Shown here piece after piece: positions 46,100-58,280 of a stretch of DNA of 64,000 bases. Both the position numbers and the translations under genes were made by a program. The notes below the pieces were generated by a model. That model was not told where the DNA came from, ran no database searches, and worked only from the letters and a program-made list of their open reading frames with translations. Numbering within the stretch: position 1 is the first letter of the stretch; each line of letters opens with the position of its first letter. This DNA is from Rhipicephalus microplus (Eukaryota > Arthropoda > Arachnida > Ixodida > Ixodidae): positions 159,994,053 through 160,058,052 of the forward strand of contig NC_134700.1 in assembly GCF_043290135.1 (NCBI RefSeq), written 5' to 3'.

Positions 46100-46300
46100 A
46101 ATAAAAAAAACAGCGATATCGTTATGGGGGACACCGTAGTGAAGCTCTCCGGAAATTTTGACCATCTCGAGTTTTTAGCGGGCCCTGACATCGCACAGTA
46201 CACGGGCCTCAATTCCGCCTCCAACCGAGACAAGCATTGGGATGAAACCCACGACTTTCGGCTCGCTAGCAGAGCACCCTGCCCCTGGTCCTCCAATTTT
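46100..46300 (-). repeat. Tick SINE-like repeat, copy 4, with tRNA-like head
   Basis: On the minus strand a tRNA-like head (GTGCTCTGCTAGCGAGCCGA, then GTCGTGGGTTTCATCCCA as B box) is joined to the body found in the other copies (GGAGGCGGAATT, GCCCGTGTAC, AAATTTCCGGAG, CACTACGGTGTCCCCCATAA). This links the body family to a tRNA-derived promoter. Confidence 0.7.
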
Positions 46301-47717
46301 GTTTGTTCTATATTGTCGGACGCGAAACGCAGTTTGATTTGTGTATAGCATCTCACTGCTATGCAAACTAAATGTAAAAACAAGCTTACACTACGTTTTC
46401 GTGGTTTATTATTTCTATCAGCTTTGGATGCTCAACAACGCAAAACACAAAAACACATTTCACCTGGAATAGTTTTCCCAATATCGCGTACGACGTTCTT
46501 AATCAGGTCCCGCCTGAAGTGCTGGATATAATAAGGTAACTGAACATGTCTGATCTGGTTTTCTACATGTAGCTAGCATTCAACCAGAACTGGATTGAGA
46601 GTGTACGGTGAGCGACATCAGAGCGCCAATGTCTACCTACGTAAAAAGAGCGACGTAAGAGCAGAACCATTCCTTGTTGTACGTCACTCCCTCCATCTTG
46701 GGGCACGCGTCCGCGAGAAGGGCAACTGGTATTCAGTTTCACGTCTTTCCCGTGACCAGTAGGTAGAGATGATCCGGAGGGTCCAAATATGCATTACACT
46801 TGCCAGCTCGAAATGCCCAAACATAGTGAGGGGCCCTTCAAGGTGTTCACCGACAGCAGAAAAATCGACCCTACGCGATTAAACACTACATCCCTGCAAT
46901 CTGGTTTTTCAGTGGTCTGGATATCTGCTCCTGCGCTGCCCTTCCCGGCCACGAAGAAATAGAAACCCAGGAGAGTTTCGATTGGACGGTGGACGCTTGA
47001 CTCACCATGCTAGACAATGAAATGAAAGACCATACGTATTCTGCGAAACGCGGGGGGAATGCATGCCTATATGTTCAACTTTTGGCACATTTGAGCTATC
47101 ATAAAACTAAAACTATTTGCTTCTTGTCATGTATGCGGATCGGTAACGGTTAAGTTTTAAATTATTTCGATTTATGTAAAACGTCGTGCCTCTGTTGATG
47201 ATTTGGAGACCCTAAAATGTGTTTTAATTGCCTGCTTTTCGCACCAACACGAAATATTTAGTGCCTAAAAATCCGGCCTCTGGTGATAACATTCATTCAT
47301 ACCAAAAGCTATGGACCATCTTCCTGAAGGGAACCCTGCTGGAATGCAAATCAGCAGTGGTGGGCACAACGTTGACCCGGTTGAAGACTGGGCAAATGTA
47401 TGTACTACCCATCATTTCCATGGTCGCTGAACGATCGTAGCGCCAGAGTTCCCTCTAGTTAATTTTAGGAAACTCGATGGGTTGAAATAGGCGTCGACGC
47501 GGGTGCTGGAAGAACGCTTGGAAGCGAAACTCGCTGTAGCGTTTACTCGATTAAACGTTTCTTTGAAACGCAATGACACGGGAGGCGGGACGTGTTGAAG
47601 ACGTGCGGCTTCCTAGGCTCGCGTCTCATCGATGTTACCCACGAGCCATCTGTATAGGCACCGTTAAGTCCAGTTTTCCAGTCTCACTGCATCGCCACAA
47701 TACATAGCAAAGCGGAC
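46301..47717. other. unassigned DNA
   Basis: No gene or repeat recognised up to the start of the Gmr1-like LTR. Confidence 0.4.
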
Positions 47718-49046
47718 TGTCACGGACGACCAATTTTGGCGACCCAGCGTCATGGCAATTAACGGGCGCCGTACTCCCCCCAGCTGACCGTGGGAACGGC
47801 GGGCGCATGAAAGAGAGCCGAGAAGTGCAGAATGGGGTGCTCTTCTTCGAACGTTGCCGCCGACGTTTGATCCTTTGTACCTGCGGCGGCGTCTGCAGGG
47901 TCGTGAAAGGCCGCGATGTACCCCGAACAATAATTAGACTACGGGACGCACCTGCTGAGAGCCAAACAGTCTGACCGTTCCCACGGGAAAACCGTGGAAA
48001 AACCTCTGGTGGCAGCCGTATGACAACACCCCAACAGGTTGTCACTCTCGCTAGTTGAGGGCCCTCTCCTAATTAAAAAAGGGTGGGGTCAATATAATTT
48101 TGGGGCGGAGTTTCCATCAATGAAACGCGCAAGATTGGACCCATGTAGAGGTCTCTTGTCCCCAAGGAAGAGGGCGAGGGGACACGAGGGAGATTTAAGC
48201 AAAGGATTTTGCCCTGCTAGGCAGTCTAGTCGCTGACCAACATGGTTTAGAAACAGATCAACAAGTATCTCTTCTAGAAGTTTTTAGTGTGGCTCTGTAT
48301 CGGCTGGCCACCTAAACTTAGCCGTTCGTCTAGTTGTGACGCGATATTAACGACTGCAACGTAGACATCGGGACTTCGCCTCGAGTTAGCTCAACCTGCC
48401 CGAGGTCACCTGCAAGCACTAGCCTCACGGAGCCACCAGCGTTGCAACACCGCCGACATCGCAGTCGTGCTAGAACTCTCTTCTACTTCTCGCATCCGAT
48501 CGTCGGGGACGCAACGCTGCCGGTCATCACACGTATGCCTTCCCTTGTTTATATCTTCAAACTTTCTCCTCCGTAGTTCAATTGTTAGTTTCTGTAGTTT
48601 GTAATAGTTCTCTCTCGTAAGCTGATTCATTGTTTTTTATATGTATTCCTTTAGTTGTATCAAGTGTTGATGTATTTTGTTAGTTGTATTGAAGTGTACT
48701 AGATCCCGCGTGCTGCAATATCACTGGAGTAAAGTTTGTTTTGTTTTCTCACGTCTCTGATCTCTTCACTGTCTCCACTTGCGTACAGAACGAACTAACC
48801 TGCTGTCATTCCCGTCGCCGACTTCCCGATGGCGACGCTAGAGTGGCAGCTTGTAACAAAACTCGCGTCCGCGAGGAGGACGTTCCGTACAAGAGTAAGA
48901 CAGTGAGGGGTGAACGAGAACCGTGTGGACAGCGTGGTGATAGAGCCGCACAGTTGAAGCGGTTACATCCTGCATATGATTGCGCTGTTTTTATAGTGGC
49001 ATTATAGTGACAGTTGCAGTATGGAGTGTATGGATTTTGATGAGTG
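47718..49046 (+). repeat. 5' LTR and leader of the Gmr1-like element
   Basis: Matches 62477-63804 almost base for base (roughly 95% by eye). It contains a polyadenylation-type GGAGTAAAGTTTGTTTTG near 48725 and ends with the gag start at 49030. The LTR/leader boundary was not resolved; it lies between about 48740 and 49000. AGTG at 49043-49046 is the left target duplication of the gypsy insertion. Confidence 0.75.
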
Positions 49047-49197
49047 TATAATGAACGAATGATGACAACAAAAGGGAAGAGTAAGGCACCACGAGATCGC
49101 CGCTCGAGCTCCTCCATCTTCCTCGTCCTGTCGATATCTCCAATCTCCCACCTGCCCGTTTGGTTCGTCTAATAAACCTCTTTACATTTGGTGGATC

Positions 49198-50534
49198 GTG
49201 CTGGGTGACCACATCGCCTACAACCTGGAACTCCAATCCCGCACCCTGCCGTCGACCATGCAAGTTGACGCTGCCCAACAAACAATACCTCTCACGGCCG
49301 CTACTTGCCCCGGCCCGGTTCATCAGCGAGACCCCCCGATCTTTGCCGGCACCGAAGACCAGGACGTCGAGGACTGGCTATCGTCATACGAGAAAGTCAG
49401 TGGACCCAACAGGTGGGATGACGCTGCTAAGTTAGGCACTGTCAATTTTTATCTCACCGACGTGGCCAAGCTGTGGTATACGAACCACGAAATCGAGTTC
49501 GCGAATTGGTCCGCCTTCAAGGAGGCAATATGTTTCGTTTTTGGTCGTCCTGCCTTACGGAAGCTACGGGCCGAACAACGTCTGCGCACACGGGCACAGG
49601 AGCCAGGTGAAACTTTCACATCATATATAGAAGATGTGATCGATCTCTGCCGGCGCGTCGATGCTTCCATGAGTGAGAGTGCGAAGATACAGCACATTAT
49701 GAAGGGCGTCGACGATGACGCTTTCCAGATGCTTCTCGCGAAGTCTCCTAGCACTGTGGCAGAAGTAGTGACTTTGTGCCAAAGCTACGATGAATTGCGG
49801 AGGCAACGAGCTCAGACGCGACGCTCATTCCAGACAATCCAACCAGTGACCGCACTGGACGCTATGACTGACGAGACAAACCTACTCGCACAAATGAAAG
49901 ACTTCGTGCGAGAGGAAGTGGCTCGGCAGCTTTCTGTGCTGCCTTTTGCTCAACGCCAGGAGCTCTCGCACCAACAGCCACTGCGACCCCACTACCATTG
50001 GCTTCCATGCTCCGATATGTGGTCCAGGAGCAGATTTCCGAGGCTATGCCGGTGCCCTTGCAGCAGCCCCCCGTCACCGCGCCTCTTACTTACGCTGAGG
50101 CACTAAAGCGGCAGCAGCGACACCACCCCCCGCCGTTCCAGGGACTGCCGTATACCTCAGCCCCGACTCAGCCGTCCACCGCCTGGGTTCCTCCCATTGC
50201 CACCACAGCCTCGACTCACCCGTCTGCCGCATGGACTGGTCCCCTCGTCGCCAATACTTGGAGAACGCGCGATAACCGGCCCATCTGTTTTGCGTGCGGC
50301 GGCCCTAGCCATATCGCCCGTTACTGCCGTCGTCGCGTGCCGGGATACACAGACGCCCGGACACAGAACAACTGCATGGACCTTTCTCCATCCCGTCTGG
50401 AAAATTCTGACCCTCAGTCAAGCTCGTCTTCACGGGAATGTCCGCGTACTATGTCTGGTCGCTCACCTTCACCCCATCGTCGCTCCCTATCACCCATGCG
50501 TCGTCGGCCAGCTCCTGAACACGAGGGAAACTAA
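49198..50534 (+). pseudogene. Gag of the compact gypsy element
   Basis: The frame opens at 49198 with MLGDHIAYNLELQ. The capsid-like region includes DPPIFAGTEDQDVEDWLSSY, KLGTVNFYLTDVAKLWY and GETFTSYIEDVIDLCRRVD (the retrotransposon Gag pattern). A frameshift near 49970 moves to a second frame with a proline-rich linker and a CCHC zinc knuckle CFACGGPSHIARYC, ending at 50534 in a Ser/Arg-rich tail. The knuckle would bind the element RNA. Confidence 0.85.
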
Positions 50535-53500
50535 CCGCCGCAGTTCAGGAGGCAAGAACTGTGCTGTCGAAATGCTCAAGTCCTCGGACATTGCCGTCGA
50601 ATATTGTTGAAGTTTTTGTAGAAGGTACTCGAGCATATGCTCTAGCGGATACTGGTGCTGCAGTTTCCGTGATAGACGCTAAACTTTGCTGCAAGCTCCG
50701 AAAAGTGACGACGCCTCTTAATATGATGTCCTTGCAAACAGCGAATGGGGACCCGGTTCAGCCTGTAGCCGCCTGTACTGTCCGACTGATGATTGCGAAG
50801 GACCACTACACTGTTGAGTTTATCGTCCTTTCGTCATGCTCACACGACATCATACTTGGATGGGATTTTTTATAGCGTAACCATGCCTTTATTGATTGTG
50901 CAAGATCGGAGCTTGAACTTTTCCCGTTTTACGACCAACCAACCAGCCGCATTCAGCCCGCCGTACACAAACTCGTCGTCAAAGAAGGCATTGAAATTCC
51001 TCCGACAGCAGCTGTGTTGCTCCCCGTGTTCTGTGACGGCATTAGGAACGAAGCTGCACTCTTTGAGCCATCAAGCCTCTTCCTTAGTCGAAGATCACTT
51101 CTTCTGTCTTATTCAACCCTCTCTATTTCTGAAGGAAACAGTGCTCTTTGCCTCATCAATCCCCTTCCGTATCCCGTCGAACTGTTTCAAGGTGAATCTC
51201 TTGGACACGTGCATGCCATTGATAAAGAACACATTTTTACCATGCCGCCAGATTGTTCCGGTGACTACGACGCCATCAGCGCCCACAGCCCTTCCATTAT
51301 ACCACCTTGCGAGCTTTTCGATTCATCGATTGCCGACGGACTATCGCCATCTGAACGCTCTGAGCTCCTTCAGCTGCTCTACCAGTTTCGTGAATCCTTT
51401 GACGCTGCTCAACCTACCCTTGGCCGAACTTCCAGTTTTTTCCACTGCATTGACACAGGTTCCAACACGCCAGTATGACAGCGACCATACCGTGTTTCCG
51501 CCACGGAACGTCAGGTTATCACCGAACACGTTGACGATATGATCAAGCGCGACGTTATTCGACCTTCCCAAAGTCCATGGGCATCACCTGTCGTTCTTGT
51601 TAAGAAGAAGGATGGTACGATTCGCTTCTGCGTTGATTACAGGCGCTTAAATAAGATCACTCGCAAAGACGTATACCCTTTGCCCAGGATTGATGACGCC
51701 CTTGATTGCTTACAAGGTGCCGAGTTTTTTTCGTCGTTAGATTTGCGTTCGGGGTATTGGCAGGTGCCCTTAGCAGATGGTGATCGTCCAAAAACAGCAT
51801 TCGTGACACCGGACAGGCTATATGAGTTCAATGTCATGCCTTTCGGCCTCTGCAATGCACCGGCCACATTCGAGCGCATGAAGGACTCGGTTCTGCGGGG
51901 TTTGAAATGGAACATATGCCTCTGCTACCTCGACGATATCGTCTTCTTTGCACCCGATTTCGCAACACACCTTGTACGCCGGAAACATGTCCTCACGTGT
52001 CTGAAGAATGCGCAGCTCCAACTGAATCTCAAGAAATGCCACTTTGCTGCTCGGATGCTCACCATTCTCAGTCACGTCGTATCAAAGGATGGTGTTCTTC
52101 CCGACCCGGCTAAACTACGCGCTGTTGCTGAATTCCCCAAACCAACGACTGTAAAACAGTTACGCAGCTTCGTAGGATTGTGCTCCTACTTTCGTCGGTT
52201 TGTGCGCAACTTTGCCTCCATAATTGCCCCTTTGACCCAACTTTTAAGCAGTGCCGACGACATCTCATCATGGTCTTCCGAATGTGATCACGCATTTACC
52301 ACTCTTCGCCGTCTCCTGACATCACCGCCTATATTGCGCCACTATTATCCCACGGCTGCAACTGAAATCCATACAGACGCCAGCGGTGTCGGTCTCGGTG
52401 CAGTTCTCGCTCAACGCAAGCCTGGATCCCCCGAGTATGTCGTCGCCTACGCCAGCAGAACGCTCAACAAGGCTGAGGTAAACTACAGTGTTACCGAAAA
52501 AGAGTGCTTAGCCATACTTTGGGCAATTGTGAAATTTCGCCCATACTTATATGGCCGCAACTTTGCTGTAGTTACAGACCATCATGCCTTATGTTGGTTG
52601 TCGTCGCTGAAGGATCCATCAGGTCGCCTTGCTCGTTGGGCTCTGCGACTTCAAGAGTATGACATCCGCGTCGTGTACCGTTCTGGCCGCCAACATGCCG
52701 ATGCTGATGCGCTCTCGCGATCGCCACTGTCGACTGAGGCTGCCTCTATATCTTCTATGGAACACGCGCTGTCCGCTCTTGACATCGACACAATGACCTC
52801 TGCACAGCGCGACGATCTATGGATAACTTCGCTTCTGGACGTCTTATCTGGGGTACCGACACTTCCCATCACTTGAGCAATGCGACGCCAGGCTTTGCAC
52901 TTCACCATTCGAGGTGGCCTCTTGTACCGGCGCAATTACTCACCAGACGGCAGGAAGTGGCTGCTCGTTATTCCCCGAAAGCTGCGCTCTACAATCTGTG
53001 CATCATTTCACTCTGAGCCGCAATGCGCTCACGCCGGTGTCTTCAAGACCTACGAGCGTTTAAGGAAGCGGTACTACTGGCGTGGGATGTTTACTTTTGT
53101 TCGACAGTTTATTCGCGGCTGCCACGAGTTTCAGCGACGAAAACAGCCACCGAATGCAGGAGCAGCTCCACTACAGCCGCTTGCGTGCCCTGACCGCCCA
53201 TTCGATCGCGTCGGAATCGACCTTTATGGACCACTGCCATTGACCACAGCAGGTAACCAGTGGGCTATCGCTGCTGTAGATCACCTGACACGGTACGCCG
53301 AAACCGCTACTCTTCCTACGGCGACCACTCAGGACGTCGCATCTTTTATCCTCCATCGGTTTGTGTTGCGTCACGGCCCTCCTCGCGAGCTCCTCAGTGA
53401 CCGGAGCCGTGTATTTCTATCCGACGTAATCCAAGCACTTCTCCGTCAGTGCCATATTATACACCGGATGAGTACTGCTTACCACCCTCAGACGAATGGC

Positions 53501-53790
53501 CTGACTGAGCGGTTTAATCGGACCCTGGGTGACATGCTCGCGACGCATGTGGCATCTGACCAAACGAACTGGGACCTGGTTCTTCCGTTTGTGACCTACG
53601 CGTACAACAACCGCTACCCAAGTCACCACCGGCTTTTCTCCATTCTACCTTCTATACGGACGTCAACCATCGCACACAATTGACACTTTGCTGCCATACG
53701 CACCGGATGTATCTGAGCGCACGACCGTGTCTGAAGCCGCCCGTCACGCCAAAGAATGCCGCCAACTAGCGAAGCAGTTGACGGCAATTT

Positions 53791-54510
53791 TTGGCAGCAG
53801 CACCTGCGGCTGGAGGAACGCAAGCTAAACGAACTTACTTGCCTTTGCAGACCATACAGCGTTGGTTCACCTGGGCTTTCTGCGACGTTCCCAACTTGGT
53901 TACGTAGCTGACCACACGACGCTGGTTCGTCTGGGCTTCGCTGGGTGCCCGTGCTCACTGTTCAACGGGTGCGTACGCTTTCTACCTGGTCATCTGATTT
54001 GGTCTGTCGGTGGCTAACGCGCCTGCGTGACCAGTGTCAACCGTGGAAACATCGCCTGGTGATAAAGACTGCTGATACCAACAGACTACAAAAGTAGTGC
54101 GGGAGGCTACCCGGCTTCATTTGGCAGCAGCACCTGCGGCTGGAGGAACGCAAGCTAAACGAACTTACTTGCCTTTGCAGACCATACAGCGTTGGTTCAC
54201 CTGGGCTTTCTGCGACGTTCCCAACTTGGTTACGTAGCTGACCACACGACGCTGGTTCGTCTGGGCTTCGCTGGGTGCCCGTGCTCACTGTTCAACGGGT
54301 GCGTACGCTTTCTACCTGGTCATCTGATTTGGTCTGTCGGTGGCTAACGCGCCTGCGTGACCAGTGTCAACCGTGGAAACATCGCCTGGTGATAAAGACT
54401 GCTGATACCAACAGACTACAAAAGTAGTGCGGGAGGCTACCCGGCTTCATTTGGCAGCAGCACCTGCGGCTGGAGGAACGCAAGCTAAACGAACTTACTT
54501 GCCTTTGCAG
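53791..54510 (+). repeat. 5' UTR monomers of the LINE (330 bp)
   Basis: TTGGCAGCAGCACCTGCGGC recurs at 53791, 54121 and 54451, exactly 330 bp apart. Two full units and a 60-bp partial one are present, virtually identical. Tandem 5' monomers act as promoters in some mammalian L1 families; here that role is inference. Confidence 0.85.
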
Positions 54511-54613
54511 GTTGGTGGGTTTTCTTATTGCATCGTGCTCATAAACATATTACCGCATTTGCTGCTGCCAGTGTATTGTAGCTTGTAGTGTATGGCTTGT
54601 AGCTTGTCTTACT

Positions 54614-55378
54614 ATGCCAACTGTAGCTGAACTAACGAAAAGAATCCAGTCGCTTGAGGCCTGGTCCGAAGGTAAACTGGATGATGTAGTGGAAAAGCTG
54701 GTTGCGAAGATGAACCAAAAAGCTTCCGCAACGCAACCTGAAATTGACGCATTGAAGGCCGAAGTCAACAGTTTGGTCTCCAGTGTCGAAATGCTGAATT
54801 CTATTGTCGAAGAAGTGAGGTCAGAAAGCGACCGTTTACGCACAGTCAATCAAGCTCTGCAGTCACAGAATGATGCCTTGACAACCAGAGTAGCTGAACT
54901 TGAGCAATACTCACGGCTAAATAACATTGAATTGAAGAATGTTCCGTGTACACAGGGAGAAGACTGTACGGCAATTTTGAAGGCTGTAGGGGCAAAAATT
55001 GATTGCGTTATTACAGATGGGGACATAGACGTCGTTCATCGCGTTCGAGGGAAAGTTGGAACGGGGGACAAGAATCTCATCGCGCGATTCTGCTCACGTA
55101 CTAAGAAACAAGATTTCATTACTAAGGCACGAAAAGCTAAACTGAACACCAATGAACTAGGCTTTGGGGGCTCGCAAAGTCGTCCTGTTTATGTAAATGA
55201 TCATCTAACGTTGGAAAAGAAAGGACTTTTCGCTAAGGCACTGAAGCTTAAGAGGGAACATGGCTGGAAGTTCCTATGGACCGACAATTGTCAGATCAAA
55301 GCACGAAAATCAGTTGACAGTCGGGTATACCGCATTACGAAGGATGCAGACCTTTCTGTGTTTCATTCTGCCTCCTAG
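54614..55378 (+). CDS. LINE ORF1, coiled-coil RNA-binding protein
   Basis: The 254-codon ORF starts 104 bp after the last monomer. Residues about 1-100 are heptad-rich (AELTKRIQSLEAWSEGKLDD, ALKAEVNSLVSSVEMLNSIV), predicting a coiled coil. Residues about 100-200 resemble the RRM-like part of L1-type ORF1 proteins (EQYSRLNNIELKNVP, DIDVVHRVRGK, NLIARFCSRTKKQDFITKAR). The C-terminal is basic (RPVYVNDHLTLEKKGLFAKA). Such proteins trimerise, bind LINE RNA and act in the RNP with ORF2. ORF2 starts 52 bp downstream. No stop or frameshift is seen. Confidence 0.85.
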   Translation: MPTVAELTKRIQSLEAWSEGKLDDVVEKLVAKMNQKASATQPEIDALKAEVNSLVSSVEMLNSIVEEVRSESDRLRTVNQALQSQNDALTTRVAELEQYSRLNNIELKNVPCTQGEDCTAILKAVGAKIDCVITDGDIDVVHRVRGKVGTGDKNLIARFCSRTKKQDFITKARKAKLNTNELGFGGSQSRPVYVNDHLTLEKKGLFAKALKLKREHGWKFLWTDNCQIKARKSVDSRVYRITKDADLSVFHSAS

Positions 55379-55430
55379 TTGGTGTCTGGCAATCAACTGA
55401 ATTGCTGAGTAACCTTCAAAACGCCTCAAA

Positions 55431-58280
55431 ATGTATTACTCCGCTAACCAGCTTCAACGTTTTTTCGAAAGCCCAGGATTATCGGCCATCCACTTCAACA
55501 CGCGTAGTCTCAGAAAACATTATGACGACATCTGTGTTTATCTAGCATCCCTTGCACATCACTTTTCCTTCATCTGTATGTCTGAAACGTGGCTATCGTC
55601 TGACGACCGAAACTTATATTGCTTACCACACTACACTCCAGAATATTGTCACCGCCAATCGAACAGTCATGGTGGATCAGCTATATTCATATCATCTTCA
55701 GTAAGATATAAGCGTCGTAACGATCTCGCCATTCTAGCTGATAACACGGAATCTGTATGGATTGAAATCGATGACAATCTTGAACAGCCCCATTCAGAAA
55801 AAACTATTCTAGCATGCGTCTACCGCTCACCGTCATCATCCGTGCCAGAGTTTTGTTCGGCACTGCATGAAACCCTGGATCGAATTTCACGAGAAAGGAA
55901 AAACGTTGTTATTATGGGAGATATAAACATCAATCTATTAGAAGATTCCAATCAAGGTTCGGTTGAATATTCCAATTGTTTTACAGGCTTTGGTTATGAG
56001 CAGCTTCTTACGTTGCCGACAAGATGTATTACGGGTGGCTCAAACACGCTTATTGACCACATTCTATCTAACCACTTATCAAGTAATGAATGTGGCATAA
56101 TACCCCTCGATATCACCGATCACTATGCCATTTTTTGTCGCTTGTCGTCGGCCTTGTCACGAACGAAGCATTCTTTTCGAAAAGCCCTCTTTGACAAAGT
56201 TTCATTTATAGATTCCATATCATCATTTGACTGGTCGAGAATTAAATCCGAAACAAATGCAGAGCTAGCTTTTGAAGCATTCTCATCAGTATTGAGGCAA
56301 TGTATTCGCGAAGCAACCACTTTTGTTAGATGCCACAAAAGGTATCCTGCACCCCATAACCCATGGCTCACTGATGGTTTACTGAAGTGTATGCGTAAGA
56401 AAGACAATATGTACAAAAAGACGAAACGTTGTCCATTTAACTACAAATTGCAGCAGCGATATTCTTGTTACAAAAATATCCTAAATAAATTATTGAGAGA
56501 CGCCAAAAAAAGGTATTACGAAGCTAAATTTCATGAAGCCACTGGTATCACTGAACAATGGAAGCTCATCAACTCTTTTCTGAACAGGAACTCAAAAGAA
56601 ACACTAATAAATGAGATTTCTAGCATTAATGGCACCTACAAAGAACCAACAGCCATTGCGAATGAATTTAATAATTATTTTACAGTTAATAACACACCCG
56701 TTTCCGATAGCTTTGAAGGTACGCTTGAAAGGCAACCACAGTCCTTTTTTCTATATCCTACCATACCAGAAGAAATTCACAATGTGATCAAGAAATTAAA
56801 ATTAACAAGCGCGGGTCTTGATGAAATTCAACCAGTTCACTTGAAATATGTCGCTGATATCGTCGCTGATCCCCTCTCACATGTAATTAACCTTTTGTTT
56901 AAAAATGGCACATTTCCATCTGATTTAAAGAGAGCCAAAATAGTTCCTGTCTTTAAAAAAGGCGATAAGGGTTTGGTTTCTAACTATCGCCCCATTGCAA
57001 TACTGTCTGTGCTCAGCAAAGTTATAGAGAAGTGCTTTGAAAAGCGACTAACAAATTACTTAACTAAATTTAGCATTCTGTCTGCCTCGCAGTTTGGCTT
57101 TCGTGCAGGCTACTCTACCAACCTCGCGCTTCTTTCATTCACGGATACGATTAAACACTATATTGACTCAGGTAAATATGCTGGAGCAGTGTTTATTGAC
57201 CTCACGAAAGCGTTCGATTCAATCCTTCATAAAATTTTAATTACCAAGCTAAACGCGGCCGGTGTTGTAGGACCTGCCCTGAACTTCATTCACAGCTACT
57301 TAACTGACAGGGAACAGGCTGTTAGCATATCCAATCATCTTTCTAATTTTAAAATAATCAATCGGGGAGTACCTCAAGGATCAATTCTAGGCCCAATACT
57401 CTTCACCATCTACATTAATGATCTAACTTCTCACCTATCGCACTGTCTACCTTATCTGTATGCGGATGACACTACGATTTTAACTGCTTGCACCTCGATC
57501 GATACTGTTACTTTTAAACTAAACAGTGATCTTGAAAATATAATTCGCTGGTGTCGTCATAATTCACTGGAAATTAACCCTAGTAAAACAGTTTTTGTGC
57601 TATTTCACCCCACTCAAAAAAAGGTCACTGAATATCCGTCTATAACGGTCAATAATTATCCTATCAAAGCCTCCAGTCAGTGTAGATTTCTAGGAGTGAT
57701 TCTTGATGCAAATTTAAAGTATACTTCCCATGTCTCACACCTAAAGCAAAAAGCAGCTTATGGCATCCGGATTCTCATCAAAGCACGTCCATACTTTGGT
57801 CTAAATACCTTGCTTTCTCTTTACTATGCCTTCGTTCACAGTCACTTCACTTACTGCATTGCATCCTGGTGCAATACATATAGCACTCATCTTGCTCCTT
57901 TGCAATATGTTCAAAACCAGGCCATTCGCATTATCACATATCAACCATCACGATGTAGCGCATCTGCTATTTTACAAGGGCTTCGTATTCTAACAATTCA
58001 TAAACTTTTTCTTTTCAACATGGCAACCCTTACATACAATTCTCTTCACTCAAACATGCCTTTCATGGTCTTCCATAAAGAACAACTCATTAATCAAAAT
58101 ATAACTCGATTTGCATCAAATAATAACCTCCTGTTACCGAAAGTTAGAACTAACTATGGCAGATTCACTTCTACCTTCACAGCTATTTCCGTTTGGAACG
58201 GTATTCCAAGTGACGTAAAAATGTCTCCAAACATAGGCAGTTTTAAAAAACGCCTAATTTCCTATTTACTTAATGTTTAA
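55431..58280 (+). CDS. LINE ORF2, AP-endonuclease and reverse transcriptase
   Basis: An intact 949-residue ORF. Endonuclease (about 1-235): IHFNTRSLRKH, ICMSETWLSSD, NVVIMGDININLL (about 160-168) and LDITDHYAIF (about 228), supplying the N, E, D/N and D/H active-site residues. RT (about 460-760): IVPVFKKGDKGLVSNYRPIA, AVFIDLTKAFDSI (motif A, about 586), NRGVPQGSILGPILFTIYIN (motif B, about 645) and LPYLYADDTTILTA (motif C, about 676). A C-terminal domain includes LQYVQNQAIRIITYQPSRC. No RNase H domain is apparent. All catalytic positions checked are present, so the protein may be functional. It nicks genomic DNA and primes cDNA synthesis there. Confidence 0.95.
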   Translation: MYYSANQLQRFFESPGLSAIHFNTRSLRKHYDDICVYLASLAHHFSFICMSETWLSSDDRNLYCLPHYTPEYCHRQSNSHGGSAIFISSSVRYKRRNDLAILADNTESVWIEIDDNLEQPHSEKTILACVYRSPSSSVPEFCSALHETLDRISRERKNVVIMGDININLLEDSNQGSVEYSNCFTGFGYEQLLTLPTRCITGGSNTLIDHILSNHLSSNECGIIPLDITDHYAIFCRLSSALSRTKHSFRKALFDKVSFIDSISSFDWSRIKSETNAELAFEAFSSVLRQCIREATTFVRCHKRYPAPHNPWLTDGLLKCMRKKDNMYKKTKRCPFNYKLQQRYSCYKNILNKLLRDAKKRYYEAKFHEATGITEQWKLINSFLNRNSKETLINEISSINGTYKEPTAIANEFNNYFTVNNTPVSDSFEGTLERQPQSFFLYPTIPEEIHNVIKKLKLTSAGLDEIQPVHLKYVADIVADPLSHVINLLFKNGTFPSDLKRAKIVPVFKKGDKGLVSNYRPIAILSVLSKVIEKCFEKRLTNYLTKFSILSASQFGFRAGYSTNLALLSFTDTIKHYIDSGKYAGAVFIDLTKAFDSILHKILITKLNAAGVVGPALNFIHSYLTDREQAVSISNHLSNFKIINRGVPQGSILGPILFTIYINDLTSHLSHCLPYLYADDTTILTACTSIDTVTFKLNSDLENIIRWCRHNSLEINPSKTVFVLFHPTQKKVTEYPSITVNNYPIKASSQCRFLGVILDANLKYTSHVSHLKQKAAYGIRILIKARPYFGLNTLLSLYYAFVHSHFTYCIASWCNTYSTHLAPLQYVQNQAIRIITYQPSRCSASAILQGLRILTIHKLFLFNMATLTYNSLHSNMPFMVFHKEQLINQNITRFASNNNLLLPKVRTNYGRFTSTFTAISVWNGIPSDVKMSPNIGSFKKRLISYLLNV

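Noticed and set aside
47718..49186. A single 1,469-bp LTR
   Set aside because: Although 47718-49186 and 62477-63944 look like one long LTR, the gag ATG at 49030, the AGTG duplication and the separate 140-157 bp LTR pair show it to be a Gmr1-like LTR/leader plus an inserted gypsy LTR.
54550..54849. Ser/Thr-rich minus-strand frame
   Set aside because: It is the antisense shadow of the intact LINE ORF1.
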